DNA of 6,987 nucleotides from Bryobacteraceae bacterium. Its GTDB lineage: Bacteria; Acidobacteriota; Terriglobia; Bryobacterales; Bryobacteraceae. Below the pieces are notes generated by a model. That model saw only the letters and a program-made list of their open reading frames with translations. It did not search any database and was not told the origin of the DNA. The stretch covers positions 1-6,987 of the forward strand of contig JAICMB010000172.1 of assembly GCA_025929455.1 (NCBI GenBank). The letters run 5' to 3'. Below are positions 4,917 to 6,987 of this stretch, piece by piece. Each line of letters starts with the position of its first letter. The first letter of the stretch is position 1. Both the position numbers and the translations under genes were made by a program.

Positions 4917-6830
4917 TCATTGCGGCGCCGGCCCGCGCACGACCTGCACGAGATCGGCAGGGCGGACCCATTTCGCGAACGCGGCGCGTACCTCGTCCGC
5001 GGTCAAGTTGAAATAGCGTTGTGCCGCGCGCACGGGCTCATCGAGGGGTAGATCGATCTGCGCCCGCGCCAGCAAGCCGCCCGCAACCGCATTTTCGCTC
5101 GATTCGGCGAGTGGAATTTGCCGTAGCAATAATGCTTTCGCCTGGTCGAGCTCCGCGGGTGTGACGTTCTCTTTCTGCATCGATTCGAGATCGCGAATCA
5201 CGAGTGCGCGTGCTTTGGACACGTTCTGCGGATCTGACGCGTACGTCACCGCATAAACTGTGCGAGTCTTGCCGGCCTCGATGAGATCGTCCACAGTGTA
5301 TACATATCCCGCGACCTGGCGCAGATCGTGATAAAGCCGTGTGGCATAGAAGCCGCCGCCCAGCACGTGATTGCCAAGCTGCAACGCATAGTAGTCGGGA
5401 TTGTAACGGGTGATCGGAAGCTCTTCGGCGAGCTGCACCGAATCCTGCACGGCCGCGGCGTCCGGCACGTGTACGTAGGCGGCGTGATTCGCGGGCACGG
5501 GCGGTAGGGTCACGTTCGGACGTGGATCCGTCGCGGTCCACGCTCCGAAGTATTTCTCCACGAGTTCCCGCGCGACGTCCGGTGTGACATCGCCCGTCAC
5601 AACGATGGTTGTCAGATCCGGGCGAAATGTTTTCGCGAAGTAGGCGTGCACGTCACCGAGCGTCAGAGCGTCGACGGTCTTCGGGGTGGCTTGCCGCAGC
5701 ATGGGATCGTCGGTTGGCAGCAGTGCCGTACGCAACGCGCGGTCCTCCCGATAACCGGGGCTTTGCAGCTCGCCGGCGACGAGTTGCGCCGTCTGCTGCT
5801 GCACGACTTTGAACGCGGCGCCAGGAAGGGCCGGATGCAACTCGTTGTCGGCGAGTAATTCTACGCCACGCTCGAAGGAGTCTTTCAGCACGCGTAGCGC
5901 GAACGTCGTGCCCGCCGATTCCGAGGCCGCGATGTCGTCGAGCGCTTTTTGGAATGCGACGCGATCGAGGGTTTTGGTGCCGTACGAAAAGAGCCCATTC
6001 AAAACCTCCGCAACGCCCTCCTGGCCGGGTGGCGTTTCGAGATTTTCTTCGTGCCGGATACTTCCCACGAGAGTCACTGTAGGGCTGACGGTCTCGCGCT
6101 GAACGATCAGGCGGATGCCGTTTGACAGCTTCAAATCCGCGGGGTGCTGTAGCGGGGCCGGCACTGTCAGGGATTTCAACTGCGCCTCCGCCCAGGCTGG
6201 CAGCGCGACGGGTTTGGTGGGCGGGGAGGTGAGCTTCTCCGCGCCGCCGAATCCCTTGCCGGCAACGGGCGCTCCCGACGGGCGGGGCACCAGCGTGGCA
6301 ACGATCGAATTAGCATCGAGCAGATATTTGCGCATCGCGCGGTTCACGTCAGCGGCCGTGACGGAACGGATGGCATCGACATCCTGCTGCGGCGAATCGC
6401 GGCCCTCGGCGGCCACCGCCTGCGACCATGTGGCGGCAAGACCTGGGATGGAATTGCGCTCGAACTCCGCGGATGCGATCTCGCTGCGCTTGGCGGCTTC
6501 GACCAGTTCCGCGGGGACGCCGTTCCTTACGTAGCCGTCGACGATCTTTTTCAGCTCTGCTATGGTGGGCGCGGCGTCCTCGGATGCGGAAATCGCCGCG
6601 ACAGTGAAACCGGCGCTAGCCTTGCGATACCTTTCCGCGACCGCGAACTCGGCGGCCAGCGCCTTGCCCGCGGGCACCAGCGCGTACAGATTCGCACGCT
6701 GGCTCGACAGCACATCCGACATCACGCGCACGGCAGCGAAGTCCGCATCGTCGGTTCCCGGCAGGCGGTACCCCACGAACACCAGCGTGTAGGGAAGATT
6801 GCTTTCCATCGTGAAGGAGTCGGTCTTCAC
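4917..6830 (-). CDS. M16 (insulinase/pitrilysin) family protein, 5'-truncated at a junction; no HxxEH zinc site in what remains
   Basis: Two-domain M16 proteins are envelope-associated, zinc-dependent peptidases of about 900 residues. About 638 residues are here, ending at the TGA 4919-4917. The first 180 or so (from KTDSFTMESNLPY) match the C-terminal half of the first M16 unit (YRLPGTDDADFAAV, then VLSSQRANLYALV). A Pro/Ala-rich linker follows, then a second full unit starting near LSNGIRLIVQRE. In that unit the zinc motif position reads GVAEVLNGLFSYGT (plus-strand 5976-6017), so the HxxEH residues are replaced, as is common in the inactive half of paired M16 proteins. The half that should carry HxxEH is missing. 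Upstream of about 6830 the frame stays open to 6986, but that stretch is antisense to an AhcY fragment and is not M16 sequence. It lies 39 bases upstream of degP on the same strand, suggesting an envelope proteolysis operon. The product as it stands is probably catalytically dead unless the truncation is an assembly artefact. Confidence 0.85.
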   Translation of the reverse strand: MKTDSFTMESNLPYTLVFVGYRLPGTDDADFAAVRVMSDVLSSQRANLYALVPAGKALAAEFAVAERYRKASAGFTVAAISASEDAAPTIAELKKIVDGYVRNGVPAELVEAAKRSEIASAEFERNSIPGLAATWSQAVAAEGRDSPQQDVDAIRSVTAADVNRAMRKYLLDANSIVATLVPRPSGAPVAGKGFGGAEKLTSPPTKPVALPAWAEAQLKSLTVPAPLQHPADLKLSNGIRLIVQRETVSPTVTLVGSIRHEENLETPPGQEGVAEVLNGLFSYGTKTLDRVAFQKALDDIAASESAGTTFALRVLKDSFERGVELLADNELHPALPGAAFKVVQQQTAQLVAGELQSPGYREDRALRTALLPTDDPMLRQATPKTVDALTLGDVHAYFAKTFRPDLTTIVVTGDVTPDVARELVEKYFGAWTATDPRPNVTLPPVPANHAAYVHVPDAAAVQDSVQLAEELPITRYNPDYYALQLGNHVLGGGFYATRLYHDLRQVAGYVYTVDDLIEAGKTRTVYAVTYASDPQNVSKARALVIRDLESMQKENVTPAELDQAKALLLRQIPLAESSENAVAGGLLARAQIDLPLDEPVRAAQRYFNLTADEVRAAFAKWVRPADLVQVVRGPAPQ

Positions 6831-6987
6831 GACGTCGCGTCCTCGCTGGTGCGCGATTACAGCATTCCGGTCTTCGCGATCAAAGGCGAGAGCAACGACG
6901 TGTATTACTCGCACATCCTTTCCGCGCTGGAGCATCGCCCGCAGTTCACGATGGACGATGGCGCGGACCTGGTTACACTGATGCACA
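6831..6987 (+). CDS. ahcY: S-adenosylhomocysteine hydrolase fragment (5' part missing, runs off right edge)
   Basis: In the plus-strand frame beginning GAC at 6831, 52 codons read DVASSLVRDYSIPVFAIKGE, then SNDVYYSHILSALEHRP and QFTMDDGADLVTLMH. This is the AhcY segment that normally follows LSTQD at about residue 80, with the GIPVFAxKGE strand and the MDDGADL motif, whose second Asp (codon 6957-6959) corresponds to human catalytic Asp131. AhcY cleaves S-adenosylhomocysteine to homocysteine and adenosine in the methyl cycle. The preceding LSTQD and the first 80 or so residues are absent: upstream codons give unrelated REGVGLH, which is antisense M16 sequence. No start codon or ribosome binding site belongs to this fragment. 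The 3' end lies outside the window. It is either a truncated pseudogene or one side of a chimeric join. Confidence 0.85.

Noticed and set aside
6831..6986. The N-terminal 52 residues of the open minus-strand frame that continues into the M16 gene
   Set aside because: They are the reverse complement of a clear AhcY coding segment and show no M16 similarity; the frame is open by chance.

Overview
The window is GC-rich, gene-dense bacterial chromosome carrying mostly housekeeping genes. An exported TPR protein, a lipoprotein-type DegP/HtrA protease and an M16-family protein point to a Gram-negative (diderm) bacterium. The type I-beta DAHP synthase next to tyrA, followed by a Crp/Fnr-type regulator, would suit an Acidobacteriota-like or deep proteobacterial lineage. 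That placement is inference; there is no rRNA or other marker to fix it.

Layout. Bases 1-276 (minus strand) hold the first 92 codons of an exported TPR-like protein that runs off the left edge. A 194-base divergent gap follows. Then comes an aromatic amino acid pair on the plus strand: aroF (471-1484, DAHP synthase, first step of the shikimate pathway) and tyrA (1484-2344, prephenate/arogenate dehydrogenase, tyrosine branch). They share a TGATG stop/start overlap. A 101-base gap with an operator-like palindrome and helically phased short repeats leads to a Crp/Fnr-family regulator (2446-3135). Next is a 142-base gap with a strong 10-bp inverted repeat, then a small acidic ORF (3278-3562) whose 3' part runs antisense into the end of degP. 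On the minus strand, an M16 peptidase-family gene (4917 to about 6830) lies upstream of a DegP-type protease (3426-4877) with a 39-base gap, a likely envelope proteostasis operon.

The main anomaly is at the right end. From about base 6831 the plus strand encodes an internal piece of S-adenosylhomocysteine hydrolase (AhcY), beginning mid-protein. The M16 gene on the opposite strand loses its N-terminal catalytic half at the same point. Two unrelated genes are joined head to head with both 5' parts missing, so this is either a genomic rearrangement or a chimeric assembly join. The M16 frame stays open across the AhcY piece only by chance.

No CRISPR array, tRNA, rRNA, insertion sequence or clear intrinsic terminator was seen. 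I found no convincing new multi-gene system. The best items for follow-up are the M16/ahcY junction, the regulator's upstream architecture, the TyrA cofactor and substrate signature, and the small ORF overlapping degP.
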